From: Piscicoccus intestinalis NBRC 104926
Lineage (GTDB): Bacteria; Actinomycetota; Actinomycetes; Actinomycetales; Dermatophilaceae
Assembly: GCF_001515525.1 (NCBI RefSeq)
Contig: NZ_BCNQ01000001.1
Coordinates: 52,258-116,257, forward strand
DNA: 64,000 nucleotides
Reading direction: 5' to 3'
The first letter of the stretch is position 1, and each line of letters opens with the position of its first letter. A program made the position numbers and the translations under genes. Positions 26,057 to 33,700 of the stretch are shown here, piece after piece. The notes below the pieces were generated by a model. That model saw nothing but the letters and a program-made list of their open reading frames with translations, made no database searches and had not been told where the DNA came from.

Positions 26057-26409
26057 CAGCCGGAGAACGCCGCCCGCAGGAACCACCCGGCAGCGCCGAC
26101 GAGGAACACCACGAACCCGATCGCGGACACGGTGCCCCACCCGATCGCGGAGGCCATGACGACGCCCTGCTGACGGGTCTTCTGGGTGTTGCCCTTCCCC
26201 GCGGAGAAGCTCTGGGCGATGGCGAGCCACCCGACCGCGACGGCCAGGAGGAACAACAACACTCCGACGAGGAACGACATGGACGGCGCGAGCCCGGTAC
26301 TGGAGTTCGCGAGCTGCGCGAGCTGCGAAGACTGGTTCCACACGCCAGCGCCAGCCTGGGCCGCCGCTGTCGCGGTACCGCCCGGGGTGGGGATCGGGTC
26401 AGGGTTCAT
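26056..26409 (-). CDS. Two-helix membrane protein, VirB2/TrbC-like candidate
   Basis: 117 aa. Outside or cleaved start (PTPGGTATAAAQAGAG), transmembrane helices near 45-66 (FLVGVLLFLLAVAVGWL) and 86-111 (WGTVSAIGFVVFLVGAA), with a short basic loop. Size and topology suit VirB2-type pilins, and it is the first gene of the secretion-like unit after the hairpin at 26434-26462. GAAAGGA lies 6-8 nt before the ATG. No pilin-specific motif is visible. Confidence 0.5.
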   Translation of the reverse strand: MNPDPIPTPGGTATAAAQAGAGVWNQSSQLAQLANSSTGLAPSMSFLVGVLLFLLAVAVGWLAIAQSFSAGKGNTQKTRQQGVVMASAIGWGTVSAIGFVVFLVGAAGWFLRAAFSG

Positions 26410-26433
26410 GATTCGTGTCCTTTCGATGAGGAA

Positions 26434-26462
26434 GGGCGGCCACCCCCGATGGGTGACCGCCC
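26434..26462. terminator. Hairpin before the secretion-like operon
   Basis: GGGCGGCCACCC pairs with GGGTGACCGCCC (11 of 12 bp) around CCGAT. T-runs lie on the plus-strand side (ACTTTTG) and, weakly, on the minus side. It separates the gene at 26482 from the T4SS-like genes. Confidence 0.55.
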
Positions 26463-26481
26463 ACTTTTGTGTGCGAAATGT

Positions 26482-26799
26482 TCAGGCCGGTTCGACCCGA
26501 ACGGGGGTGAGAGACAGCCACCACACGGGCCGCTCAGGAACAGGCGGCTCCCAGCCGCCCTGGAACATCAGACCGGCCGCTGCGAGCGGCGCCCACGGCG
26601 CGCACGGCCCGGGGTCGATGACGCGGAACCGGTAGGGCGCCTCGTCGAGCCGCTCGGGTGCCGTGGTGAACCACAGCCAGCCGCCTTGACGGCGCCGCCA
26701 CCCAGCCGGTTTCGCGTACCCGGACACGCGCGCACAGCGGGCCGCGCCAGGGTCGAACGTCACCCACCACAACGGCCCGTCAAGCGGCAGCACGGTCAC
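26482..26799 (-). CDS. Hypothetical protein, Trp/Pro-rich
   Basis: 105 aa from GTG, overlapping the HU gene end by 20 nt. Beta-rich with many Trp (PLWWVTFDPGAARC, GGWLWFTTAPERL, PVWWLSLTPVRVE). Cytoplasmic. Function unknown. Confidence 0.5.
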   Translation of the reverse strand: MTVLPLDGPLWWVTFDPGAARCARVSGYAKPAGWRRRQGGWLWFTTAPERLDEAPYRFRVIDPGPCAPWAPLAAAGLMFQGGWEPPVPERPVWWLSLTPVRVEPA

Positions 26800-27115
26800 G
26801 TGGCTTGCGCTGACCGACCGGCCGATCCGGCAGTAGCTGAGGGTCCGCCACGAACTCGCGGAACGCGGGGAACGGCCGGAACTTCGGCGCCCGCGTCGGC
26901 GGGATCACCAGGCCCTCACCCTTCCGCGGGTTCCTGCCCACCCGCGCAGCCTTCTCGACCCGCTCGAACGAACCGAACGCCGCCACGCTCACTGTCCCGC
27001 CCGCCGCGACCTCACGGACCACGACGTCGAAGAACACCTCCAACACCCTGCGCGTGGTCGGCTCGTCGACCTCGGCGCGGGTCGAAACCGCCCGGATGGC
27101 CTGCTGCTTGTTCAC
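26780..27115 (-). CDS. HU/IHF-like DNA-binding protein
   Basis: 111 aa from GTG (GTGA overlap). MNKQQAIRAVS and EVFFDVVVREVAAGGTVSV form the helical dimer base; GSFERVEKAARVGRNPRKGE is close to the HU signature; VIPPTRAPKFRPFPAFREFV covers the DNA-bending arms. The C-terminal 20 residues are an extension beyond bacterial HU. It may bend phage DNA for replication, recombination or packaging. Confidence 0.85.
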   Translation of the reverse strand: MNKQQAIRAVSTRAEVDEPTTRRVLEVFFDVVVREVAAGGTVSVAAFGSFERVEKAARVGRNPRKGEGLVIPPTRAPKFRPFPAFREFVADPQLLPDRPVGQRKPRDRAAA

Positions 27116-27366
27116 TCCCCACCCCCACCATCGAGGGCGGCCTCGATGCGGTCGATGTAGGCCGCGATCCGGCGGGCGGCGATGTCCATCGGCGACCACC
27201 CGTGGTGGACCGCCCACATCGCTTCCGCGTTGACCATCGCGCCCTCCCATGAGCCGCACACACGGACGTGGCAGCCGGGGCAGTGCGCGACCCAACCATC
27301 CGGGGTCTTGTACACCATCGGGTTCTGCGCCCCGGGCGCGTCCGGGGGCGTCTTCGGGGCCGTCAC
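27112..27366 (-). CDS. Zinc-ribbon small protein with upstream mini-ORF
   Basis: 84 aa from GTG. HCPGCHVRVCGSWEG suggests a zinc site, followed by helices with YIDRIEAALDGG. Just upstream a 10-codon ORF (27363-27395, strong GAAAGGG site) ends in a stop that overlaps this GTG, so it may feed ribosomes into this gene. Confidence 0.55.
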   Translation of the reverse strand: MTAPKTPPDAPGAQNPMVYKTPDGWVAHCPGCHVRVCGSWEGAMVNAEAMWAVHHGWSPMDIAARRIAAYIDRIEAALDGGGGE

Positions 27367-27700
27367 TGCGCGGCCCCCGTCGTCGTGTCGAGCATGCTCT
27401 GTGCCCTTTCATGTCGGCAGCCCGGCACCCCAACGGATCACCGGGCTTCTGTAAGCGATTCTGCTGGGTTTTCGGGAGCCGGAAGTCCACGTACACCTGA
27501 CCGGCATGCGCGACAGTCCTGGGAGGCTCCCTGTAGCGAATTCGGGGGTATTTCAGGTCAGGCCCGGGATGCTCGTGAGTGCGCCGCCTCATGAAACCGG
27601 GACAAACGGCGCATACCCGACCTCGACATACCCGACGACGCCCACCCACACCGCGCGCACACGGCGACCCACCACAACAGGCCAGCCCGGAACACCCGCG
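27367..27700. promoter_or_regulatory. Intergenic region, probable promoter/operator
   Basis: No convincing gene apart from the mini-ORF. Two similar 15-mers, CTGTAAGCGATTCTG (27449) and CTGTAGCGAATTCGG (27531), and an inverted pair CCTGACC/GGTCAGG (27497, 27555) suggest protein-binding sites ahead of the HU and secretion genes. The core resembles the GTAGCGC iterons at 18 kb. Confidence 0.4.
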
Positions 27701-28084
27701 TCACAAGACCTCCTCGACGAGCAGCAGCCGCAGATGCGGATCCACACGGTCCGGGGCCGTGATCACCGGCTCCGGCTTGCCCATGAACTCCGGGGTGTCA
27801 TCCGGCACCACGCCCGCGTCAACCACCCCGTCACACACCGCCTTCAACGTGGCGACCAGGTTGTCCGTGTCCCGCCGCCTGCCGTCCCGCGGCGTGTACT
27901 CCAACTGCACCCGCACCCTCGACAGCGGCGGAACCCGCGCAGCCCGCACCAGCAGCCGCACATCCGACCGCACCCTGCGCGTCTCCCGAGCCCGCGCCGC
28001 CCAATGCTGACGCGCGTTCAACGACAACGGCGGCTTCACGTACGGCAACCGGATCCGCCACACCCGCGTCTGCGTCTTCGTCAC
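27701..28084 (-). CDS. RusA-like Holliday junction resolvase
   Basis: 127 aa from GTG. It contains PPLSLNARQHWAAR, RRRDTDNLVATLKAVCDG and VVDAGVVPDDTPEF: the RusA pattern of Asp residues around a D-x-D-N core that bind Mg. Phage homologues resolve branched DNA before packaging. GTGA overlap with the upstream gene. Confidence 0.88.
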   Translation of the reverse strand: MTKTQTRVWRIRLPYVKPPLSLNARQHWAARARETRRVRSDVRLLVRAARVPPLSRVRVQLEYTPRDGRRRDTDNLVATLKAVCDGVVDAGVVPDDTPEFMGKPEPVITAPDRVDPHLRLLLVEEVL

Positions 28085-28323
28085 GACGCGGCCCTCGCAG
28101 CGATCCCCGCGAGGGTCTCCGCCGCCGCCTCCCCGACCAGCCAAAGACCGGCATCGTCCTCCTCAACCGCCCACGCGATCGGCGGCACCGCGAGCACCCC
28201 AGCCCGGGCAGCGAGCCTGTGGAACTCCGGCAACGCTGCCGCCCGCAGCCTCGCCAGCGTCCACGAATCATCCAGGACCGGCCACCGCACCCGCCACGAC
28301 GCGGCGGGCTGCGTTCCATCCAT
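28081..28323 (-). CDS. Hypothetical small protein
   Basis: 80 aa. ATG at 28323 chosen for AAAGGGGTGA upstream; an earlier in-frame start at 28389 would add 22 residues. Helical, with WTLARLRAAALPEFHRL and an acidic patch VEEDDAGLWL. No family recognised. Confidence 0.5.
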   Translation of the reverse strand: MDGTQPAASWRVRWPVLDDSWTLARLRAAALPEFHRLAARAGVLAVPPIAWAVEEDDAGLWLVGEAAAETLAGIAARAAS

Positions 28324-28385
28324 GAAGTCACCCCTTTCTGGGCGCCACAACGGCGCCCCATCCCCGTCGATAGACACCACCGCGA

Positions 28386-29642
28386 TCACCGAGGCATCTG
28401 GTACACGTGCGCCAGATTCGGGTCACGAACCGGCTCCGCAGCGTCGTCCTCCCACGGCCACGACGTCCCCGGACGCAACCGCTTCGGCCACCCCCGCGAC
28501 TCACGATCACCACGCCACCCGCTGAACGACACCACCCGCTCCTCAAGCGACGACCCGTCCGCCAACCGGATGCCGTAACCAAACTCCGGCCACCGAATCC
28601 ACAACGAGGACCCCGTCGGCCGCAACGGACGCTCACCATTGCCCTGCGCATGCGGCGCGTGCGCCTCCGTCATCAACGCGCACGACGACGCGGCACGACA
28701 CCGGTCGAGCACCTGCGAAACCTTCCGAGCAGGCTCTTCATCGTTCGGGTTCGCCGCGTGCAGCCGGTAGATCGGGCCCGTCACCAGAAGATCCGGCTGC
28801 AACGCCGTCACCCGACGTACCAGCCACAACTCGTCCTCCGGCTTCGTCAAGTCCAGCCCCGACGGGACCGTCTCCACCCACATGTTCAGCTCCGGATCAT
28901 GACCCGCCTGACGAGCCACAACCCGCAGCGACCGGAGCGCCCGCCGCAGCTTCGCCGGGCCGTTCTCGCAGTCCACGAGCAGCACACGCTGCGGCTCGAA
29001 CCGGGCGTACGTGAACGGGTGCACACCCGCCGCGGCGCACACCGCGATCTGCCGGCACAGCACGCTCTTCCCGAGACCTTCACCGCCGGTCAGGATCAGC
29101 CGGTCACCGTGTTCGAGCAGGTCCGGGATGACCCAGTCGAACGGGTCGTCCTGCGTGTCGAGGAACTCCCCGAGCGTCTGGGTGGTGACCTCACCCGCCG
29201 ACTCGATCCCATCCACGACGGCCTGGGCTGCGCCGGCGATCTTCGCTGCGAGGTCGTGAGGGTCTGCGTCTGGCTTCTCCGCGAGCTGCAACGCCCGAGC
29301 GCCGATGGCACCGAGCTTCCGGAGCCTGGCGTGCCTGGCCACGATGTCCAGCGCGTACCCGGGATCACCGAACCCGAACTCGGTGACCCCGGTCACTGAC
29401 GCGGCGCCACCGGCGCGTCCGAGGGTCCCGCGTTTCGTCATCTCATCGATGACGGACAGTGCCGAGACGTCCTCGCCGCGGACGTGGAGTCCCTGGACGG
29501 CTTCGGCGATCTGCCGGTGCGGCGGGGTGAGGTCTTCGACGCGGATGGTTTCCCACACCGTTTCCCGGCATTCGGGCTTGGTGATGAGGCAGCCGGTGAT
29601 GGTGGCTTCGGCCTTGATGAGTGCCGGGTCAGGCTGATTCAT
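28386..29642 (-). CDS. DnaB/RepA-like replicative ATPase
   Basis: 418 aa. Residues 1-110 match the DnaB N-terminal domain (AEATITGCLITKPECR, FGDPGYALDIVARHARLRKL). The C-terminal RecA-like core has Walker A LTGGEGLGKSVLC (Lys192), VLLVDCENGPAKLRRAL, DLLVTGPIYRLH (Walker B region) and LMTEAHAPHAQG, as in hexameric RepA/AAA_25 helicases. Likely the element's helicase or helicase loader. It follows the initiator gene with a 4-nt overlap, the usual order in actinophages. Confidence 0.85.
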   Translation of the reverse strand: MNQPDPALIKAEATITGCLITKPECRETVWETIRVEDLTPPHRQIAEAVQGLHVRGEDVSALSVIDEMTKRGTLGRAGGAASVTGVTEFGFGDPGYALDIVARHARLRKLGAIGARALQLAEKPDADPHDLAAKIAGAAQAVVDGIESAGEVTTQTLGEFLDTQDDPFDWVIPDLLEHGDRLILTGGEGLGKSVLCRQIAVCAAAGVHPFTYARFEPQRVLLVDCENGPAKLRRALRSLRVVARQAGHDPELNMWVETVPSGLDLTKPEDELWLVRRVTALQPDLLVTGPIYRLHAANPNDEEPARKVSQVLDRCRAASSCALMTEAHAPHAQGNGERPLRPTGSSLWIRWPEFGYGIRLADGSSLEERVVSFSGWRGDRESRGWPKRLRPGTSWPWEDDAAEPVRDPNLAHVYQMPR

Positions 29643-30466
29643 CGCAGGGCCTCCGGGATTTCATTGCCGTGCGCGTCGATGTCGCGTCGCTGTCGGCCGT
29701 TGATGGAGCGGATGTTCGCGCCGGGGTTGAGCCAGCCTTTGGATTCGGCTTGTGCACGCAGGGTGGTGTATTTCTCCCGGAACTTCGCCATGGAGCGGAT
29801 GTTCGCCCGCCAGAACTGGTCTTGGGTGGCGAACTCGATGATGCGTTCGATCTCGGGGAGTGGGTAGCCGTCGCTGGTGGTGAGGAGCCGGGCGGCGTCG
29901 AGGTTGCCCTTGTTGCGTGCTGGCTTCTGGTGGCGGTTGGCGGTGACGCGGGCGTCGAGGAGGTCGAGGATGCGGGCGGCGTCGGGACGAAGTTCCGACT
30001 TCTTCTCCCCTTCTCCCCTTCTCCCCTTCTCCCCTTCTCCAAGGGCAACATTTGCTTGAGGCCTCACTGAGTCCTCAGTGAGGCCGTCGTGATGACTCAC
30101 TGAGACGGCATTGTCGCTGGTGGGGAGGGGATAGCGGCTCTCGGTAGGCCGATTGATCTTCTGATGTGTTTTCCACGACGTGATGTGGAGAAAACGGCGC
30201 CCGTCGACTTCGTAGCGGGTGATCTGACCGTGCTTTGAGAGGTGCGTGAGTGCCGATTGAACCCTCAGTGAGGGCTCACGGAGGCTTCCGTGAGCATCCA
30301 TGTCGAGGGAGAACAGGTCCGCGACGATCATCCGCTCGTCGTCCCGGCCGACGCCGTTGTCATCGACGTAGGACCACAACCCGATGAAAATCAGCCTCGT
30401 GTGCCAGTCCATGGCCGCTACATCCTCAGACCTCCAGAATTCCGGCCGGATGCTTCGGATGCGCAT
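29639..30466 (-). CDS. Phage replication initiation protein with simple repeat
   Basis: 275 aa. Residues 1-110 form a winged helix of the phage replisome-organiser type: MRIRSIRPEFWRSEDVAAMD, TRLIFIGLWSYVDDNG, and RRFLHITSWKTHQKINRP. The linker near 145-160 is encoded by an 8-nt tandem repeat. The C-terminal half reads like the DnaD/helicase-loader region (RSMAKFREKYTTLRAQAESKGW). It should melt or mark the origin and recruit the ATPase encoded next. Confidence 0.8.
   Translation of the reverse strand: MRIRSIRPEFWRSEDVAAMDWHTRLIFIGLWSYVDDNGVGRDDERMIVADLFSLDMDAHGSLREPSLRVQSALTHLSKHGQITRYEVDGRRFLHITSWKTHQKINRPTESRYPLPTSDNAVSVSHHDGLTEDSVRPQANVALGEGEKGRRGEGEKKSELRPDAARILDLLDARVTANRHQKPARNKGNLDAARLLTTSDGYPLPEIERIIEFATQDQFWRANIRSMAKFREKYTTLRAQAESKGWLNPGANIRSINGRQRRDIDAHGNEIPEALR
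30003..30040. repeat. 8-nt tandem repeat TTCTCCCC x 4.75 inside the initiator gene
   Basis: Perfect units begin at 30003, 30011, 30019 and 30027, with a partial one at 30035. Eight is not a multiple of three, so gain or loss of a unit would shift the frame of the initiator at about codon 150. Confidence 0.9.
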
Positions 30467-30508
30467 TCTGACTACCTCCCTTCTGCCCCTCTAGTTCCTC
30501 GTCTCTGG

Positions 30509-30700
30509 TCACCGCCAGGACCAGTTGGTTACCCATTCGTGTGAACAGCGGCGGCACCGGTATGCGGCGGCGAATCCTGTCTGTTCCGTGGTGATCAGAC
30601 GTTGCGGTGTTTCCAGCGACGTGATGCATTTCGGGCACCGGTCTTCGCGGCGCATCGGGTCGTTCCAGTAGTCGTCGCTGTTGTCTATGGCGTGGTCCAC
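30509..30700 (-). CDS. Zinc-ribbon small protein
   Basis: 63 aa from GTG with GAGGAGG 4 nt upstream. REDRCPKCITSLE and AYRCRRCSHEW make a four-Cys zinc ribbon. It overlaps the preceding micro-gene by 16 nt. Confidence 0.65.
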   Translation of the reverse strand: MDHAIDNSDDYWNDPMRREDRCPKCITSLETPQRLITTEQTGFAAAYRCRRCSHEWVTNWSWR

Positions 30701-30846
30701 GGGTCCTCCTCGGGGGATGAGTGAGGGCCACCCGCCCGTGTTGGGGGGTGGCCCTTGATGTGGGTGGCGGCGCACCGCTGGCATGGGTCGCCGGGTGTGT
30801 CTGTGAGCCGGGCGGCGATTGCCGCGCGGCACTCCGTGCAGGTCAC
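30685..30846 (-). CDS. Zinc-finger micro-protein
   Basis: 53 aa from GTG, GTGA overlap with the upstream stop. CTECRAAIAARL and DPCQRCAATH form a zinc site. Its 3' half also contains a hairpin (GGGCCACCC / GGGTGGCCC), so the region may act as an RNA structure as well. Confidence 0.5.
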   Translation of the reverse strand: MTCTECRAAIAARLTDTPGDPCQRCAATHIKGHPPTRAGGPHSSPEEDPWTTP

Positions 30847-31112
30847 GTGTGTCCGCCGAGTGGAAGTGGTGGGGTGCCGTACTCGTCGAGGTCGTCGGGG
30901 ATGGCACTCGGGTACAGCCGGTCGATGACTTCCGCGATGAGCCGTGTCTTGGTGCGGTCGTCGAGGTTGAACGTGGCGTCGCGGGAGCCGGTGATCCGGT
31001 CGGCGGCGTCAAGGACGTCCTCGTGGCAGTCGCCGAGGCCGTGCAGGAAGCAGCAGTGCCCGTCGTGCAAGGCGAGCTTGGGTGCGATCCAGCAGGAACA
31101 AGGGCGGTCCAT
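30843..31112 (-). CDS. Hypothetical Cys/His-containing protein
   Basis: 89 aa from ATG with GAGGGAG upstream. MDRPCSCWIAPKLAL and HCCFLHGLGDCHED suggest metal binding; the rest is helical (TKTRLIAEVIDRLYP). No family recognised. Confidence 0.5.
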   Translation of the reverse strand: MDRPCSCWIAPKLALHDGHCCFLHGLGDCHEDVLDAADRITGSRDATFNLDDRTKTRLIAEVIDRLYPSAIPDDLDEYGTPPLPLGGHT

Positions 31113-31130
31113 CGGGGTCTCCCTCGGTGG

Positions 31131-32693
31131 TCAGTTCAGGGCGGCGGCGACCGCGCCGACGATGTCCCTCGCCGTCGGCGGTGTGACGGCGTTTCCCGCT
31201 AAGCGGGTACGCTCGCGACGTGTCCCGGCCCACTCGTAGGTGGTCGGGAACGCCATCGCTCGGGCGGCTTCGGACGGCTCAAGCATCCGGAACAAGCAGT
31301 CGTCGATCTGCGCGTTCGCGGCCTCGATGTCGCCTGGCGTGATGAGCGATTGGTGGCCTGCCGTGGTGACGGTCCGCATCACTTCATGGGCCGGTGTGGT
31401 CATCTCGTCGCCGCCGCTGTTGTTCCGCATCACGAGGGCGTGGTGGTTCCCGGATGCGGTGACTGTGGAGAGCGCCGACTCGACGGACCGGGCGTCAGAA
31501 CCGCCACCGCGTAGTTCAGCGATGAACGGCGTCACGACGGCTGTTTCCAGTCGGGTCGTCTGCGTCCGCATCGGTTCACCGGCGGCACGGGCATGCTTCC
31601 CTTCGCGGCCTTCCACGGGCACGATGAGCGCCTTGGACTCCACGGTGTGGATGGTGCGCAGCTGGTCGCTGACGGGCCACACCCGGTAGTACGAGTTCGG
31701 GTCGCCGTAGCGCGCGTGCTTCGGGTTCGACGCGTCGTAGGTGTTGCCCGCGGCTTCCAGGTGAAGCGGAACGGCCAGTCCTATATGGTTTCCCGACGCC
31801 GCGACCGTCGCCGAAGGCTCATCCAATGACGGTGCACGCCAGTAGCGGGCGATCCCGGCGGCGATCCGAGCGCGGGTCTTGTCCGCGAGGGGATTGTCGC
31901 GGTCCCCGATCCTCTTCCCGGGAATCGACCAGTCGATCGCCGTGTATGCGGGCAGCCAGCCGGGCTCGACCAGCGCACCGCACCGCGCAGTACTGCACAC
32001 GAACACGTACTGCGCGCGGTACCGGCCGGCCGTGCGGCCGTTCTTCCACGACTTCCGGGTCTCCACCAGACGGTCACATGACGGGCACCACGCCCGCGGA
32101 CGTTGGATCGCGTCCAGGTCGGGGCGCCGGTCACCCTTGCGCCAGAACACGGCGTAGAACCGGTCCCGCGACTGCGGAGCCGGGAGGCCCGCGTGCTGCG
32201 CGTGCATCGAGTTGATCGACAGCACCTCGTGGTCGTAGCCGAGGGAGTCCATCGCCAGGAGCCACGCTCGGTACGGGAGCCACTTCATTACGTCGAGGAC
32301 GTTCTCGACGATCACGGCCCGGTACCGGTGGTGTTCGGAGTACCGGACGACGTCCCACATGGTGGCGCGTGACCGTTCCGCGGCCTCGTCGGGGAGGATC
32401 TCGCCGAATAGGTCGGGCTGCCCGTCGATGACGCGACGCGCTTTGCCTTGCGCGATGGAGTGGTGCGTGCACGACGGGGACAGCCACGCGATGTCGGTGC
32501 GCGGCACCAACCGCGGGTCGTACTGTGAGATGTCGGCTTGGATGTGTAGCGCGTTCTGGTGGTTGGCGTTGTGGACGTCGACGGCGAGTTTCCAGTGGTT
32601 CGCGGCGACCTTCACCTCGACGCCGGGGACAGCGATGGCGCCGGTCGAGCTGCCGCCGGCCCCGCAGAAGAAGTCAGTCAGGGTCACGGTCAC
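31131..32693 (-). CDS. C5 cytosine DNA methyltransferase
   Basis: 520 aa from GTG (CAGGAG upstream). Motif I LTDFFCGAGGSSTG; motif IV AWLSPSCTHHS with the catalytic Cys75; motif VI AVIVENVLDVMKW; a long target-recognition region (about 160-400, with two Cys pairs CPSCDRL and VCSTARC that may bind zinc); C-terminal motifs IX-X (MLEPSEAARAMAFP, RLAGNAVTPPTARDI). It transfers methyl from SAM to C5 of cytosine. No restriction enzyme lies beside it, so it is probably an orphan enzyme shielding the element's DNA. The Ser-Pro-Ser-Cys form of motif IV is less common than Pro-Cys. Confidence 0.9.
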   Translation of the reverse strand: MTVTLTDFFCGAGGSSTGAIAVPGVEVKVAANHWKLAVDVHNANHQNALHIQADISQYDPRLVPRTDIAWLSPSCTHHSIAQGKARRVIDGQPDLFGEILPDEAAERSRATMWDVVRYSEHHRYRAVIVENVLDVMKWLPYRAWLLAMDSLGYDHEVLSINSMHAQHAGLPAPQSRDRFYAVFWRKGDRRPDLDAIQRPRAWCPSCDRLVETRKSWKNGRTAGRYRAQYVFVCSTARCGALVEPGWLPAYTAIDWSIPGKRIGDRDNPLADKTRARIAAGIARYWRAPSLDEPSATVAASGNHIGLAVPLHLEAAGNTYDASNPKHARYGDPNSYYRVWPVSDQLRTIHTVESKALIVPVEGREGKHARAAGEPMRTQTTRLETAVVTPFIAELRGGGSDARSVESALSTVTASGNHHALVMRNNSGGDEMTTPAHEVMRTVTTAGHQSLITPGDIEAANAQIDDCLFRMLEPSEAARAMAFPTTYEWAGTRRERTRLAGNAVTPPTARDIVGAVAAALN

Positions 32694-32729
32694 GCGTGTG
32701 TCTCCTGGGGGTGTGGGAGCGGCCCGCCA

Positions 32730-32753
32730 CGACGGTTCGTGACGGGCCGCTCG
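32730..32753. terminator. Hairpin upstream of methyltransferase
   Basis: CGGCCCGCCACGACGG and its near-complement ending ACGGGCCG form a GC-rich stem between the 19-codon ORF and the methyltransferase start. Possible terminator or leader structure; no U-tract. Confidence 0.4.
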
Positions 32754-32788
32754 GGCTAGGTAAGGTAGTGGGGAACTGCGCAGGCCGC

Positions 32789-32848
32789 TCAACGGCCGTA
32801 GGCGGCCGCGATGGCGTCCCAGATGTAGTTCGTCACGAACCGTCGCAT
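32789..32848 (-). CDS. 19-residue peptide (tentative)
   Basis: ATG at 32848 with GAGAGGA about 9 nt upstream; it encodes MRRFVTNYIWDAIAAAYGR and stops. It lies alone in the gap between whiB and the methyltransferase gene. Amphipathic; it could be a leader peptide or a small regulator. Confidence 0.35.
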   Translation of the reverse strand: MRRFVTNYIWDAIAAAYGR

Positions 32849-32876
32849 GGCGGGTTGTCCTCTCGTTCGTCGCTGG

Positions 32877-33137
32877 TCATGCCGCGTTTCCTCGTTTGAG
32901 GCGGCGCCGTTCCCGCTCGGACGTGCCGCCCCAGATGCCGAAGCGTTCGTCGTGGGCGAGGGCGTATTCGAGGCATTCGGTGCGGACGGTGCAGGCGGCG
33001 CAGACGCGTTTGGCTTGGCTGGTGCCGCCGCCTTTGTCTGGGAAGAACTCTTCTGGGTCGGTTTGTGCGCAGAGGGCGGAGTCTCGCCAGTTGGCGTCGT
33101 CTGCGGCGAGGTCGGGCAGGTACAGGTCGATGCGCAT
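32877..33137 (-). CDS. WhiB-family iron-sulfur transcription regulator
   Basis: 86 aa. The four cluster cysteines are at 23, 46, 49 and 55 (SALCAQTDPEEFF, VCAACTVRTEC). The beta-turn FGIWGGTSERE and basic end RRRLKRGNAA follow. Known: WhiB proteins bind a 4Fe-4S cluster and act with the housekeeping sigma factor; phage copies can down-regulate host whiB genes or control phage promoters. No zinc-type variation of the Cys pattern is seen. Confidence 0.93.
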   Translation of the reverse strand: MRIDLYLPDLAADDANWRDSALCAQTDPEEFFPDKGGGTSQAKRVCAACTVRTECLEYALAHDERFGIWGGTSERERRRLKRGNAA

Positions 33138-33149
33138 TGTGTCGCTTCC

Positions 33150-33437
33150 TTAGAACAAGACCATGGTGTTGTGGCAGTTGCAGCGGCAGCGGAGCCGGTG
33201 CGGGCCGGGGCACGCGCCGAGGTCGTGGCTGGGTGGTTCGACGCCGTCGGCTTGCCAGCACTTCGCGTGGCTGGGGTCTCTGGTCGGGGCGTCGCATTGG
33301 CCGGTGATGATGCACGGCGTGACGTGGTGGCCGTCGATGGTGTCGGGCGCTATGACGGGCCCGGCGGTGCACTTCGGGAGGCTCTTGCGTCCGCCGCTGG
33401 TGACGATTTGTGTCGGGTGGTTGATCCAGTCGCCCAC
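33150..33437 (-). CDS. Cys-rich small protein
   Basis: 95 aa from GTG with GGGAG upstream. At least seven Cys in the second half (KCTAGPV, PCIITGQC, HAKCWQ, GACPGPHRLRCRCNC) predict two zinc sites. The end CRCNCHNTMVLF recalls recombination-directionality or nuclease zinc knuckles but cannot be assigned. Confidence 0.5.
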   Translation of the reverse strand: MGDWINHPTQIVTSGGRKSLPKCTAGPVIAPDTIDGHHVTPCIITGQCDAPTRDPSHAKCWQADGVEPPSHDLGACPGPHRLRCRCNCHNTMVLF

Positions 33438-33464
33438 GTGGCTGCTCCCGTGTGGTGGCGCGCC

Positions 33465-33509
33465 GCGGGGCCGGTCCTGCGTGTTCGGTCCGCAGGTGTC
33501 CGGCCCCGC
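33465..33509. terminator. GC-rich hairpin
   Basis: GCGGGGCCGG (33465-33474) pairs with CCGGCCCCGC (33500-33509), with further internal pairing. It lies between the genes at 33524 and 33437. Likely a terminator or attenuator; no U-tract. Confidence 0.5.
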
Positions 33510-33523
33510 TGTGGCGTGCTGGG

Positions 33524-33700
33524 TTAGAAGGGTCGGTTGTCGTCTTCGTCTGTGGTGGGGCGGTGGCGGATGGTGATGGTGGTGGTGCCGTCGCGGTCCC
33601 AGTCGGTGTGGGCGACGAGTCCGGGGCCGAGTTGGAGCCGGTAGCGGCCCGCCCCCGGGTCTTGTGGGGTGGGGGCGGGCCGTTCGACGGTGGCGGTCAT
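33524..33700 (-). CDS. Hypothetical small protein after recT
   Basis: 58 aa from ATG overlapping the recT stop. A beta hairpin region (RYRLQLGPGLVAH, TTTITIRHR) and an acidic end. Unknown function. Confidence 0.5.
   Translation of the reverse strand: MTATVERPAPTPQDPGAGRYRLQLGPGLVAHTDWDRDGTTTITIRHRPTTDEDDNRPF

Noticed and set aside
16764..26409. Relaxase or coupling protein in the secretion-like region
   Set aside because: No HUH, MobF-type or VirD4/FtsK ATPase motif found in any frame; VirB4 is the only P-loop ATPase there.
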